A program made the position numbers and the translations under genes. This document shows, in pieces, positions 8,326 through 20,233 of a DNA stretch of 48,100 bases. This stretch comes from Chloroflexota bacterium (GTDB lineage Bacteria; Chloroflexota; Dormibacteria; Dormibacterales; Dormibacteraceae), in assembly GCA_005889135.1 (NCBI GenBank), contig VBEK01000127.1:1-48100 (forward strand). Direction: 5' to 3'. Every line of letters begins with the position of its first letter. Position 1 is the stretch's first letter. The notes beneath the pieces are model-generated. The model saw only the letters and a program-made list of their open reading frames with translations. It ran no database searches and was not told where the DNA came from.

Positions 8326-9944
8326 CGCCCGGCGGCCCGCATGTGCGCGGCGATGCGCAGCACGCCGTCGGCCTCCTCGATCTCTTCCAGCGTCTGCGGC
8401 AGCGCGAGGCGCCAGTTGGGAAACTCGTCGACCGTGCCCGGCACGTTGGGGCGCTCGTGCACGCCCAGCGCATCCTCCATCGAGGCCAGCACCATGCGCG
8501 GCCGCCCACTCGCAAGTTGGGCGTAGACGGCGACGGCGACGTCCACCGGCGGAGTCGATTCGGGCAGGCGCGTCAGCTGCACCAGCTTCTCGCGGAGATG
8601 GTGGAGGCGGTGCTCGGGCTCACTCCGGGTCCAGATGCCGGCCACCGTCGGCAGGTCGTGCGTGCCGAGCGCGGCCACCGCGTCGGGAGGCCAGGTCGAC
8701 GGCTCCGAGCTCTCGAACCACACCAATCGATACGAGAGCGAGCCCTTCTCCTTGAGCTGGCGACGGACGATGGGCTCGACCAGGCCAAGGTCCTCGCCGA
8801 TGACGAACGCCCTCGCGCGCCGGCTCTCGTTGGCGAGCAGGGAGAGAAGCGGGCGCGCGGGGTACTTGACGTAGGCGCCCTGCCTGGCGGTCATCCCGTC
8901 GGGGATCCAGAACAGGCGGAAGAGGCCCATCACGTGGTCGAGTCGAATGCCCGCGGCATGCCGGCCTGCGCTGCGGACTGCGTCCACGAAGGGCTCCCAC
9001 CTCGCGTCCTCGAGCCGCCACGGGTTGATTGGTGGCAGCCCCCAGTCCTGGCCGTCGCGGAAGAACTCATCCGGCGGCGCGCCCACGCGCATGCGTGGGG
9101 CGATGGAGTCGCGCCATCGCCATGCGTCGTAGCCGTCCGATGCGAACCCGACCGGTACGTCGGTGATGAGGCCGATCTCCCGCGAGGCGCGCTTGAGCTG
9201 GCGGTCGAGGTGGAACTGGAGCCACTCGTGGAAGGCGACGCGCTCGGGGTCGGGAGCCGTGGGTGTCGATGGCCAGCTTCGCCACGCCGGCCCGTAGGTC
9301 TCGCACAGGGCGTTGAAGGTCGCGAAGGTGCGCAGGGCGCGGCCCTGACGGGCGACGTACGAGGCGAGCCCGCGTGGGCGCGGCGCGGCGCGGAAGATCT
9401 TCTCGAGCGCCGCCGCCTTCAGCTGGAACACACGGTCGTAGTCGATGAGCCGCCCGGTGTTCAGGGGCAGGGCGGCCTCGCGCTCCTGAGCGAGGTCGAC
9501 TTGCTTCGCGCCCTCGACGTCTTCGACGCGCAGATAGACGGCGTTGCGGAACCGGCGGGTGGACGCGTAGTAGGGGGACGGCTGGTAGGGGAGCGTCGGA
9601 GTCTGGGCGCCGAGGGGATTGAGGAGCACCACCGACGCGCCGGCCTTGCGTGACCAGCGCGCGAAGCGGCGAAGGTCGGCGAAGTCGCCCACGCCCCAGC
9701 TCTCGCGCGAGCGCAGCGCGTACAGCTGCACGGCCCAGCCCCAGGCGCGCTCCGGCGCCGGGTGGCAGGGCTCCTCAGGCAGGCGCGGCTCCGGGACCGA
9801 CGGCGGGTCGTCCGTGGTCGCGCCCATCGAATCGAGGATCGCCTGCTCGACCTCGGGCGGGGTCTCGACGACGTCGCCCTGCCAGCCGTGATAGTCGGGC
9901 AGGATTCCCCAGCGGGCGGCGCGGGCGGAGGCCAGGGAGATCAG
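8322..9944 (-). CDS. malQ: 4-alpha-glucanotransferase (amylomaltase, GH77)
   Basis: MalQ disproportionates maltodextrins in the cytoplasm. GH77 motifs are clear: RLDHVMGLFRLFWIP (nucleophile Asp336 in the numbering used here), IGEDLG (Glu384) and GTHDLPTVAG (Asp430). The first ATG (9827) would give 501 aa, but conserved MalQ N-terminal sequence continues upstream in frame (ARWGILPDYHGWQGDVVE), and no ATG, GTG or TTG exists between 9827 and the in-frame stop upstream. The CTG at 9942-9944 overlaps the TGA of the preceding gene (CTGA) and gives 540 aa, so I annotate a CTG start. It is followed directly by the GH13 gene. Confidence 0.9.
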   Translation of the reverse strand: MISLASARAARWGILPDYHGWQGDVVETPPEVEQAILDSMGATTDDPPSVPEPRLPEEPCHPAPERAWGWAVQLYALRSRESWGVGDFADLRRFARWSRKAGASVVLLNPLGAQTPTLPYQPSPYYASTRRFRNAVYLRVEDVEGAKQVDLAQEREAALPLNTGRLIDYDRVFQLKAAALEKIFRAAPRPRGLASYVARQGRALRTFATFNALCETYGPAWRSWPSTPTAPDPERVAFHEWLQFHLDRQLKRASREIGLITDVPVGFASDGYDAWRWRDSIAPRMRVGAPPDEFFRDGQDWGLPPINPWRLEDARWEPFVDAVRSAGRHAAGIRLDHVMGLFRLFWIPDGMTARQGAYVKYPARPLLSLLANESRRARAFVIGEDLGLVEPIVRRQLKEKGSLSYRLVWFESSEPSTWPPDAVAALGTHDLPTVAGIWTRSEPEHRLHHLREKLVQLTRLPESTPPVDVAVAVYAQLASGRPRMVLASMEDALGVHERPNVPGTVDEFPNWRLALPQTLEEIEEADGVLRIAAHMRAAGR

Positions 9945-10495
9945 GCCAGAGCGCGAAACGGTTCCGGCTCGAAGTCTGTGAGGGCAGTCTTCCAGCCAGC
10001 GAGCGCGGTCATCACCGCGGGGTCATCTCGGACCAGCCATGAGAGGTGACGGAGCGCGTGCTCGATCACCGCCTCGACGCCGATCACGGCGGGCGCGGTC
10101 GTGGCGCCGCCTCGCGCCAGCTCGGCGCGGCGAACCGGGACCGGGAGCAGCGAGTCCCTGGCGAGGTCGCCGGGCGGCTCGATCGCGGCGACGTAGGTGA
10201 GGATCACCCGTCCCTCCTCGTGGCGCCACGAGGTCGAGTGGACGACGATCGCGTTCAGCGGATACCACTTGAGGACATCGAGCACCACGTCGGCCGGCCG
10301 CGCCGACGACGGCAGGCCCACGCGCAGCGACTCGGCGTGGAGCGGCTTCATCCAGTAGAAGCCGTCCCCTTCCAGGCCGACGGGCAGCACCTCCAGCGTC
10401 TGGGCGACGAACTGCGGCGACCAGGGCACCGAGGAGACCGGCCCGCCCATGGTCTCGAGAAGCTTGTCGACCCGGGGCTTACTTCTGGGCGCCAC
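9941..10495 (-). CDS. conserved hypothetical protein upstream of malQ
   Basis: A 184-aa protein not recognised as a known family. It is soluble by appearance, with no membrane segment, and has a central stretch with alternating hydrophobic residues (AIVVHSTSW, RVILTYVAAIE) and a His/Trp-containing C-terminal part (ALRHLSWLVRDDPAVM). The start is GTG 10495, overlapping the DUF1059 gene by 17 nt, or possibly ATG 10450. Its stop overlaps the apparent malQ CTG start, so DUF1059-hypothetical-malQ-GH13 form one tightly packed operon. A role in glucan metabolism is only suggested by position. Confidence 0.65.
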   Translation of the reverse strand: MAPRSKPRVDKLLETMGGPVSSVPWSPQFVAQTLEVLPVGLEGDGFYWMKPLHAESLRVGLPSSARPADVVLDVLKWYPLNAIVVHSTSWRHEEGRVILTYVAAIEPPGDLARDSLLPVPVRRAELARGGATTAPAVIGVEAVIEHALRHLSWLVRDDPAVMTALAGWKTALTDFEPEPFRALA

Positions 10496-10646
10496 TGCCC
10501 TCGACCGACCGCCAGATGGACCGGACCTCGGCGGGGGTGATCTCCTGGTGGTGCTCGTTGCGGCCGTGGGCCTGGACGGCTGCGATGACCGCCGACTTCG
10601 AGCCGCGGGTGCTCCACCCGCAGCGGCAGGTGACCTCCATCTGCAT
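10479..10646 (-). CDS. DUF1059-like small protein
   Basis: A 55-aa cytoplasmic protein with a CxCGW motif at the N-terminus and a C-terminal TPAEVRSIW stretch, the layout of DUF1059 proteins (a Cys pair, a His-rich middle HGRNEHHQE, then a short helix). The function of the family is unknown; the Cys and His residues suggest metal binding. A -10-like TAGGCT at 10655-10660 ends 8 nt before the ATG, so the mRNA is probably leaderless. It is divergent from the aldehyde dehydrogenase with 42 bp between starts. Confidence 0.7.
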   Translation of the reverse strand: MQMEVTCRCGWSTRGSKSAVIAAVQAHGRNEHHQEITPAEVRSIWRSVEGSGAQK

Positions 10647-10688
10647 GGGACAAGAGCCTACCTCGCGGGCGCGTACGATGCTCTGCGC

Positions 10689-12182
10689 ATGGCCATCGCG
10701 GAAGACCTTGAAGTCGCGCGGTTTCTCAAGGACCAGCCGAAGAAGCTGTTCATCGGCGGTCGCTGGGTGGAGTCGGCAAGCGGCCGGCAGTTCGGGGTCG
10801 AGAACCCGGCCACGGGCGAGTCGCTGGCCGCCGTCGCCGAGGCGGGCGCCGAGGACGTCGACCGGGCGGTGGCCGCGGCGCGTCGCTCGTTCGACTCCGG
10901 CGTGTGGCGCGACCTGCCGCCGGCGGAGCGGGCAAGGGCGCTGTGGAAGGTCGGCGACATGATCGAGGAGCGGGCTACCGAGTTCGCTCAGCTCGAGACG
11001 CTGGACAACGGCATGCCGATCAACGATGCGCTGCTGTTCCACGCCCCGCTCGCGGCGGCAACCTTCCGCTACTACGCGGGGTGGGTCACCAAGCTGGACG
11101 GCGCAACCCAGCAGGTCTCGCTGCCGGGCAGGTACCTGAGCTACACGCTGCGCGAACCGGTGGGCGTGGTCGGGCAGATCATCCCGTGGAACTTTCCGCT
11201 GCTGATGGCGGCATGGAAGGTCGCGCCGGCGCTCGCGTGCGGCAACAGCGTCGTGCTCAAGCCCTCGGAGGAAACGCCTTTGAGCGCGCTGCTGCTGGCC
11301 GAGCTGCTCCAGGAGGCGGAGGTGCCCGACGGCGTCGTCAACGTCGTGCCCGGCCGCGGGGAGATAGCGGGTGCTCGGCTCGCGGCCCACCCGGACGTGG
11401 ACAAGGTGGCGTTCACCGGGTCGACCGAGGTCGGCAAGCTGATCGCGCGCGCCTCGGCGGACAGCAACTTGAAGCGGGTCAGCCTCGAGCTCGGCGGGAA
11501 GTCGCCGAACATCGTGTTCGCCGACGCCGACCTGACGCGCGCGGTGTCGGGCGCGTTCTTCGGCATCTTCTTCAACCAGGGCCAGGTGTGCTCGGCGGGC
11601 TCGCGCCTATTCGTGCAGAAGAAGGTGTACGACGAGACGCTCGACGAGCTGCTGAAGACGGTCAAGGAGACGCGCATCGGGCCGGGCATCGACCCGGTGA
11701 CCCAGATGGGGCCGCTGGTCTCGAAGGCACAGCAGGAGCGCGTGCTGGGCTACATCACGCTGGGGAACAAGGAGGGGGCGCGGATGCTGTCCGGCGGCGG
11801 CCGGCCCGCTGGGCTGGAGGAAGGCTACTTCGTCGAGCCGACGGTTTTCGCCGACGTCGACGGTCGCATGACCATCGCGCGCGAGGAGATCTTCGGTCCG
11901 GTGTTGTCGGCGATTCCTTTTGACGACGAGGACGACCTGGTCGCGAAGGCGAACAGCACGATCTACGGGCTGGTGGCGGGGGTGTGGACCTCGGACGTGG
12001 CCCGGGCGCACCGCGTGGCACACGCGCTGAAGGCGGGCACCGTGTACGTGAACTGCTACCACATCGTCGATCCGGTGACGCCGTGGGGTGGGTACAAGCA
12101 GAGCGGATGGGGGCGGGAGCTCGGGCCCTACGCGCTCGACCTCTACACCGAGCTCAAGAACGTGATCGTCGACATCTCCTGA
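10689..12182 (+). CDS. NAD(P)-dependent aldehyde dehydrogenase
   Basis: A 497-aa member of the ALDH superfamily, oxidising an aldehyde to the acid; substrate not determinable from sequence. Motifs: PWNFPLLMAAWK (cofactor binding), FTGSTEVGK, LELGGKSPNIV with the general base Glu, FFNQGQVCSAGSR with the catalytic Cys, and EEIFGPVLS. Length and motif order match the betaine/phenylacetaldehyde-type branch. A -10-like TACGAT at 10674-10679 ends 9 nt before the ATG. The M23 peptidase gene starts 1 nt after its stop. Confidence 0.93.
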   Translation: MAIAEDLEVARFLKDQPKKLFIGGRWVESASGRQFGVENPATGESLAAVAEAGAEDVDRAVAAARRSFDSGVWRDLPPAERARALWKVGDMIEERATEFAQLETLDNGMPINDALLFHAPLAAATFRYYAGWVTKLDGATQQVSLPGRYLSYTLREPVGVVGQIIPWNFPLLMAAWKVAPALACGNSVVLKPSEETPLSALLLAELLQEAEVPDGVVNVVPGRGEIAGARLAAHPDVDKVAFTGSTEVGKLIARASADSNLKRVSLELGGKSPNIVFADADLTRAVSGAFFGIFFNQGQVCSAGSRLFVQKKVYDETLDELLKTVKETRIGPGIDPVTQMGPLVSKAQQERVLGYITLGNKEGARMLSGGGRPAGLEEGYFVEPTVFADVDGRMTIAREEIFGPVLSAIPFDDEDDLVAKANSTIYGLVAGVWTSDVARAHRVAHALKAGTVYVNCYHIVDPVTPWGGYKQSGWGRELGPYALDLYTELKNVIVDIS

Positions 12183-12183
12183 G

Positions 12184-12843
12184 GTGAGCCGCGCTGGGGC
12201 GGCGCTGCTGGGCGCCGCCGTACAGCTGATCATCGTGGTGCCGGGAGACGGGCCGGCGGGTGCGCCGGCGGGGCCGTCGCCTCCCACTGTCGCGGCGGTT
12301 GCGCCGGAAGATGTCTTCCAGCGGCCGTTGGGGTCGTGGTCTCCGCACTGCCTCGGCTTCGGCAGCCAGTGGCGCTACTGCAACGGCGTCGCGCTGCGCG
12401 CGTGCGCGTCGGGCGCGGTGTGGCTGCACACCGGGGTGGACATCGTCGCGGCGGTGGGGGAGCCGGTGTCGGCGGCCGGGGATGGGGTGATCGCGGGCTA
12501 TCTGACCGATCCGCAGTTCCGCGGCGGGGTGTTGATCGTTCACACGACCACGTTTGGGACGGTCATCACGCAGTACTGGCACGTGTGGTTGCGCTCGGGG
12601 TTCAAGGTCGGGTCGGGGGTGCGGCGGGGGCAGGCGTTCGCGGACGTCGCGGACATGGGGGCGCGGACGCACCTGCACTTCGCGGTGTTCAACGGGGGGT
12701 TTGAGGCACACGCGTGGAACGGGGCCCTGCCGCCGAGCGCGTGCTCGGGGTTTCCGGCGTTTCCGTACAGGTTTGTGGACCCCAACGTGTTCCTGGAAGC
12801 GCATCAGGCACCGGTGCGGCTGCCTCGAGGGGTTCGGTACTAG
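12184..12843 (+). CDS. M23 family (LytM-like) metallopeptidase
   Basis: A 219-aa predicted cell-wall endopeptidase. A hydrophobic N-terminal segment (residues 4-20) fits export, followed by a Pro/Ala-rich linker and the M23 domain with HTGVD (first His and Asp ligands), YWHVW and THLHF (HxH) in the normal order. The GTG start lies one base after the aldehyde dehydrogenase stop, so it is probably co-transcribed. Its stop is followed within 11 bp by the first palindrome array. Confidence 0.85.
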   Translation: MSRAGAALLGAAVQLIIVVPGDGPAGAPAGPSPPTVAAVAPEDVFQRPLGSWSPHCLGFGSQWRYCNGVALRACASGAVWLHTGVDIVAAVGEPVSAAGDGVIAGYLTDPQFRGGVLIVHTTTFGTVITQYWHVWLRSGFKVGSGVRRGQAFADVADMGARTHLHFAVFNGGFEAHAWNGALPPSACSGFPAFPYRFVDPNVFLEAHQAPVRLPRGVRY

Positions 12844-12853
12844 GTACTCATTT

Positions 12854-12918
12854 CCCGCGAGTCGGCCATTTCGCGGGTTTCTGTAGAGACCAGGGCCCGC
12901 GAGTTGGTCATTTCGCGG
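12854..12918. repeat. palindromic repeat array C (2 units, 42-bp period)
   Basis: Two near-identical imperfect palindromes start with CCCGCGAGT at 12854 and 12896, exactly 42 bp apart. Each has CCGCGA and TCGCGG arms around a YGGYCATT centre. CATTTCCCGCG just upstream looks like the remains of a third unit. The array lies between the M23 stop and the promoter of the DUF559 gene. The period equals that of arrays A and B although the palindrome differs. Confidence 0.75.
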
Positions 12919-12933
12919 AAAACGTCCGACGTC

Positions 12934-12976
12934 GTTAACACCCTGGATTGCGAAAGCGAGGCTCCAAGTCCATCCT
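12934..12976 (+). promoter_or_regulatory. TTAACA-box promoter of the DUF559 gene
   Basis: GTTAACACCCTGGATTG (12934-12950) places TTGCGA (-35, 12948-12953) 17 bp from CATCCT (-10, 12971-12976), which ends 7 nt before the ATG. The box-to--10 offset of 37 nt equals that in the phospholipase D and comEA promoters. Confidence 0.45.
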
Positions 12977-12983
12977 CGGCTCG

Positions 12984-13853
12984 ATGGGACGCACTCCAAT
13001 CGTGCCGGACGCGCTGACTCGTGGACCGTTCACGCTTCACGAGGCGCGCCAGGAGGGCCTCGACCGATGGCACCTGGAGGGTCTGAGCTGGAGACGGATC
13101 GCTCGTGGGACCTACATGTGGGCGGGTCTCCAGGAGACTGTGATGCACAGGATCGCGGCAGCCCAACGGCGCCTCCCGCCCGCCGCCGTTTTCTCCGGCC
13201 TAACTGCTGCGTGGCTTCACTACATCGAGGTCCTGCCCTGCGATCTGATCGAGGCGACCGTCCCACCGGAGACAGCCCTGTACCGGCGATCGGGGATACG
13301 CATCCGCCGGGCAGCGTTGCCCGATGCCGACGTGGTCGTGCGGCGAGGCTTCCGCGCGACCGGCATCGTTCGCTCTCTTGCCGACATATGCGCCATCACG
13401 AGCCTGACGGACGGTGTTGTCGTCACGGACGCCGCCTTGCACTCCCAGCGTGTGAGGCTGTCGCAACTATCGGAATGGGCGGACAGGCATGCCGCCCGTC
13501 GTGGCATACGCAATTTCAGGCGAGTAATCGCGCTGGCCGAACCTGACACGGAATCGCCGATGGAATCGCGACTGCGCATGGTCCTCTTTCTCGGTGGCCT
13601 GCCCAGGCCGAAGGTGCAGGTGCCTATCTACGACACGAAGGGACGCTTCGTGGGGCGGCCGGATCTCTATTACGAGGAGGCGAGGCTGGGCATCGAGTTC
13701 GACGGCGGTGTGCACCGCGACACCTTGGTCGAGGATGACCACCGACAGAACCTGCTGCTCAACGCAGGTATACGGCTGCTCCGATTCACCGCCAGAGACG
13801 TGTTTCGAAACCCCGCCTCCGTAGTCGCCCAGGTTCGCGCGATGCTTGGCTAG
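12984..13853 (+). CDS. AbiEi-like / DUF559 protein with PD-(D/E)XK-type C-terminal domain
   Basis: A 289-aa protein. The N-terminal part (HEARQEGLDRWHLEGL, RIARGTYMW) resembles the winged-helix region of AbiEi-type antitoxin proteins; the C-terminal part (about 215-289) has the DUF559/Vsr-like pattern GRPDLYY, IEFDG, R-x-x-LL and LLRFTARDVF, whose Asp and Glu residues match a nuclease fold. This architecture is frequent in Actinobacteria; its role is not established, though a defence or toxin-antitoxin origin is often supposed. No partner toxin gene is adjacent. Base composition looks less GC-rich than its neighbours, which may mean transfer. An alternative TTG start exists at 12948 but would overlap the likely promoter. 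Confidence 0.75.
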   Translation: MGRTPIVPDALTRGPFTLHEARQEGLDRWHLEGLSWRRIARGTYMWAGLQETVMHRIAAAQRRLPPAAVFSGLTAAWLHYIEVLPCDLIEATVPPETALYRRSGIRIRRAALPDADVVVRRGFRATGIVRSLADICAITSLTDGVVVTDAALHSQRVRLSQLSEWADRHAARRGIRNFRRVIALAEPDTESPMESRLRMVLFLGGLPRPKVQVPIYDTKGRFVGRPDLYYEEARLGIEFDGGVHRDTLVEDDHRQNLLLNAGIRLLRFTARDVFRNPASVVAQVRAMLG

Positions 13854-17462
<3,609 letters not shown>

Positions 17463-17497
17463 GGTGACAACTAAGCCTACGCGAGGCCCCTCTTGCG

Positions 17498-18955
17498 TCA
17501 GTCGGGGACCGGACTCCACACCTGGAAACGGCCGTCGTCGTAGATCAAGCTGCGGCCGCTCGAGGCCAGGGCGGCGAGCTCGCGCTGCCGCCTGGAGACG
17601 TCGGTGGGGCCGCCGAGATACGCCTGGCGGTCGATGACCACGTAACTGCTCGCGTCGAGCCTGTCGGGGAAGTCGTTGATCTGGTGGCGGTTTGCGAGCC
17701 ACACATCGAGGGCGCTGTCGGCGTTGACGGGGGCGTCGGACGGGATGACGGCCGTCGCCTGCGCCAGCTGGGCCACCACGTTCGGGCGCGTGTAGACGGA
17801 GTCGGGCGCGCGCAGCGACGGCGGGACGCTTCCGGTGAGGTAGGCGATCACCAGCGCGGGGGCGATCGGAAACAGAGCTAGCGCCGGCGACAAGGGCCGG
17901 CGCTGCAGCCACCAGCGCCCGCCGACCGCGGCGGCCGCGAGCAGCGGAAAGAGCAGCGGCAACACGTAGTGCAGGTGAAGGAGGTTCTGGGGCGCGTGCT
18001 CGCTGAGCACGGCGGCGAGGTAGGGCGGGATCGCCAGGAGCGACCACCGCGGCGCCAGGAGCGGCAGGGCCCCGAGCGAGGCGATGACGCCCGCGACCAT
18101 GAGCAGCGCCTCCGGGCGGGCAACCGCGGACAGGACGGCGAGCGGCGTGACCGGCATGTCGGGGTTCAGGCCGACGAGCCAGCCGTAGTAGGAGAGGTCC
18201 GTGTAGCCGGAGTCGCGGAAGTAAGGCTGCACGAGGCCCGTGCCGACGAGCAACCATCCGCCGGCGAGGTAGAGGAGGAATCGCCAGTGCTTGCTCACGC
18301 TGGGCGCTCCGTACGACCGCATCAACAGCGCGAGCACGGCGAGCGTGTAGACCTGGTCCTCCTTGCAAGCGAGGCTGAGCACGCAGAGCGTCCACATCGC
18401 GATCCGCCGGCCACGCAGGCCCGCCCAGGCCGCGAGCAGGGCGAAGGGGAGGGCCAGGTTCTCAGGGTGGAAGAAGTCGCCGGCCGCCTCCTGGATGGCG
18501 GCCCAGAAAGGGATTGGCGCAGCCAGCGCGACGGCCAGCCACGGCGAGGCGGGCCGGTCGGCGGGCAGCATCGCCCGGAGGAAGAAGTAGGCGGCGGGGC
18601 CGGTCGCGGCCAGACCGGCGGAGCCGAGGATGAGGAGCACGATCGGGCTCGGCCACAGCCTCTCCACGGCCGCGACTGGAATGAGGATGGGCTCGAGGTG
18701 GATGCCGAGGAGATCCGCGCGCGCAAAGCTCGAGTAGAACCCGTGGCCGCGCGAGACGTTCCACACGACCTGCTGCTGATAAGCGAGGTCCCAGGCGAGC
18801 GCGGTCATGCCGTAGGCGCGCTGGAGCTCGGCGTACAGGATCCAGCCAAAGGAAGCCGCCGCACCCAAGAAAGGCACCGCCGGGAAAGCCCACCACGCCT
18901 CCGTCGCGACCCGGTCGGGCCGCACGCCCTCCACGTGCAGTGCCTCGGCTGACAT
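17498..18955 (-). CDS. DUF2079 polytopic membrane protein
   Basis: A 485-aa protein with about ten hydrophobic segments after a short cytoplasmic tail. Family signature: [23 protein letters not shown] and [13 protein letters not shown] near the N-terminus, as in DUF2079 proteins, thought to be GT-C-like glycosyltransferases. The C-terminal region (from about residue 380) looks soluble and contains [20 protein letters not shown]. It is divergent from a dolichol-phosphate-mannose-type glycosyltransferase, 33 bp between starts, suggesting joint work on lipid-linked sugars. A -10-like TAAGCT (18966-18971) ends 10 nt before the ATG. Confidence 0.82.
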   Translation of the reverse strand: MSAEALHVEGVRPDRVATEAWWAFPAVPFLGAAASFGWILYAELQRAYGMTALAWDLAYQQQVVWNVSRGHGFYSSFARADLLGIHLEPILIPVAAVERLWPSPIVLLILGSAGLAATGPAAYFFLRAMLPADRPASPWLAVALAAPIPFWAAIQEAAGDFFHPENLALPFALLAAWAGLRGRRIAMWTLCVLSLACKEDQVYTLAVLALLMRSYGAPSVSKHWRFLLYLAGGWLLVGTGLVQPYFRDSGYTDLSYYGWLVGLNPDMPVTPLAVLSAVARPEALLMVAGVIASLGALPLLAPRWSLLAIPPYLAAVLSEHAPQNLLHLHYVLPLLFPLLAAAAVGGRWWLQRRPLSPALALFPIAPALVIAYLTGSVPPSLRAPDSVYTRPNVVAQLAQATAVIPSDAPVNADSALDVWLANRHQINDFPDRLDASSYVVIDRQAYLGGPTDVSRRQRELAALASSGRSLIYDDGRFQVWSPVPD

Positions 18956-18981
18956 CCGCGTCCGGAGCTTAGCTGCATAAT

Positions 18982-19023
18982 CCGGGCGATGGCCCGCCAC
19001 GCCCGGGCGATGGCCCGCCACGC
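18982..19023 (+). repeat. perfect 21-bp tandem duplication over the glycosyltransferase start codon
   Basis: A 21-bp unit beginning CCGGGCGATGGCCCGCCAC occurs at 18982-19002 and again at 19003-19023 without mismatch. It duplicates the start codon and its surroundings, giving two in-frame ATGs (18989 and 19010). Confidence 0.9.
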
Positions 19024-20005
19024 GGCCACCGAGACTCCGCACGTCTCGGTCATCGTCCTCGTCTACAACGAGGTCGACAGCGTCGAGCCACTGCACCGCG
19101 AGCTGATGGGTGTGCTCGACGCGATCGGCACCTCTTTCGAGGTCCTGTACATCGACGATGGGAGCCGCGACGGCAGCAACGAGAAGCTGGGCCAGATCGC
19201 GGCGCGCGACGAGCGTGTGCGCGTCGTCAGCTTTCGCCGCAACTTCGGCCGGACGGCCGCGGTGCAGGCGGGGATCGATCACAGCCGGGGCGCGGTGCTC
19301 GTCTTCTTCGACGGCGACATGCAGAACGACCCGCACGACATCCCTCACCTGCTCGAGAAGATGGACGAGGGCTACGACGTCGCCAGCGGCTGGCGTCGAG
19401 CCAGGGCGGCGTCGCGGTCGCGTGCGCTTTTGTCGAGCATCGCGAACGGCGTGATGGCTCGGCTGACCGGGGTCGGCGTCAGCGATTTCGGCTGCACGCT
19501 GAAGGCGTTTCGACGTGAGGTGATCGAAGGCGTGAGGCTTGATGGCGAGATGCGCCGGCTGCTGCCGGTCTACGCCGCCGAGGCCGGCGCGCGCATCACG
19601 GAGCTCCCGGTCAACCACCGGCCGCGCACGTACGGAAAATCGAAGTACTCGCTGGCCGCCAGCTCGAGGGTTCTTCTGGACCTCGTGGCGGTCAAGCTGG
19701 TGGGCGGCTCGCCCCGACCGGTGTACTCGCTGGGGGTCGCTGCCGCCGGCGCGTGGTTGCTCGCCCTCGCGGCCGGGGTGGTCGTGGCCGTGCAGAGGGT
19801 GGTGCCGCCTTACGTGCACGTGCACGCCAACCTGCTGGTCGTCGCGGCCGTGGGGTTGGCGATCATCGGGGTCCAGCTCTTTCTCGCCGCGCTGACGGTC
19901 CAGCGCTCGGAACCGACGTACGTGGTGCGTGAGGTCATCGCCCGCCCTCCGCACCGCCAGCCCGGGCCGATGGAGAGGACCGCCGGCCGGGCCACCCTCC
20001 GTTAG
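18989..20005 (+). CDS. family 2 glycosyltransferase, dolichol/polyprenyl-phosphate sugar synthase type
   Basis: A 338-aa DPM1/GtrB-like enzyme, expected to move a sugar from a nucleotide donor to polyprenyl phosphate on the inner membrane face. GT2 motifs: VSVIVLVYNE, IDDGSRDGS, FDGDMQNDP (metal-binding DxD-like), FGCTLKAFRREV and NHRPRTYGKSKYS. Two C-terminal membrane helices lie at about 245-268 and 280-305. A -10-like CATAAT (18976-18981) ends 7 nt before the first ATG, which favours 18989; the second ATG of the duplication is possible. The TAG stop lies inside the first palindrome of array A. Confidence 0.88.
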   Translation: MARHARAMARHAATETPHVSVIVLVYNEVDSVEPLHRELMGVLDAIGTSFEVLYIDDGSRDGSNEKLGQIAARDERVRVVSFRRNFGRTAAVQAGIDHSRGAVLVFFDGDMQNDPHDIPHLLEKMDEGYDVASGWRRARAASRSRALLSSIANGVMARLTGVGVSDFGCTLKAFRREVIEGVRLDGEMRRLLPVYAAEAGARITELPVNHRPRTYGKSKYSLAASSRVLLDLVAVKLVGGSPRPVYSLGVAAAGAWLLALAAGVVVAVQRVVPPYVHVHANLLVVAAVGLAIIGVQLFLAALTVQRSEPTYVVREVIARPPHRQPGPMERTAGRATLR

Positions 20006-20142
20006 TCGCGACTATCCAGACATTTCTCACGCCAGAACCTGCGTTAGTCGCGACTATCGCGCGTTCTCGAGCGCGGAATGGGTGGATAGTCGCGACTATC
20101 GCGCGTCTTCGAGCGCGGAATGGGTGGATAGTCGCGACTATC
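20001..20142. repeat. palindromic repeat array A (4 units, 42-bp period)
   Basis: Four copies of the 16-bp palindrome GATAGTCGCGACTATC start at 20001, 20043, 20085 and 20127, each exactly 42 bp apart; the first two have GTTAG in place of GATAG. The 26-bp spacers 2 and 3 differ by two bases (GCGCGTTCTCGAGC versus GCGCGTCTTCGAGC, then the same end); spacer 1 is diverged. The array begins inside the stop codon of the glycosyltransferase gene. Confidence 0.92.
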
Positions 20143-20156
20143 CGTGGTCTTTCGCC

Positions 20157-20213
20157 CCCTCACCCCGACCCTCTCCCCTGACGGGGAGAGGGAGTTCTGG
20201 CCCCGGGTGAGGG
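20157..20213. repeat. nested inverted repeat (CCCTCTCCCC type)
   Basis: An inner perfect 10-bp stem (CCCTCTCCCC, loop TGAC, 20169-20192) sits inside an outer 9-bp inverted repeat (CCCTCACCC at 20157 and GGGTGAGGG at 20205). Elements of this wording are scattered in many GC-rich bacterial genomes and look like a REP/MITE-type sequence. It may act as a transcription barrier between the glycosyltransferase and the next gene. Within the 331-base gap 20006-20336 I see array A, this element and the promoter at 20234, and nothing else. Confidence 0.75.
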
Positions 20214-20233
20214 CCGTTGATCTACATACGACT

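Noticed and set aside
12948-12983. TTG at 12948 as start of the DUF559 gene
   Set aside because: It would overlap the -35 and -10 elements that fit the shared TTAACA-box layout; ATG 12984 is correctly spaced.
17463-17497. Cobalamin or SAM riboswitch before metH
   Set aside because: Only 35 bp separate metH from the upstream gene and no conserved riboswitch core is visible.
20001-20142. Palindromic repeats with regular spacers as a CRISPR array
   Set aside because: Repeats are only 16 bp, spacers are near copies of one another rather than unique, and no cas gene lies in the window. The same reasoning applies to 30761-30902.
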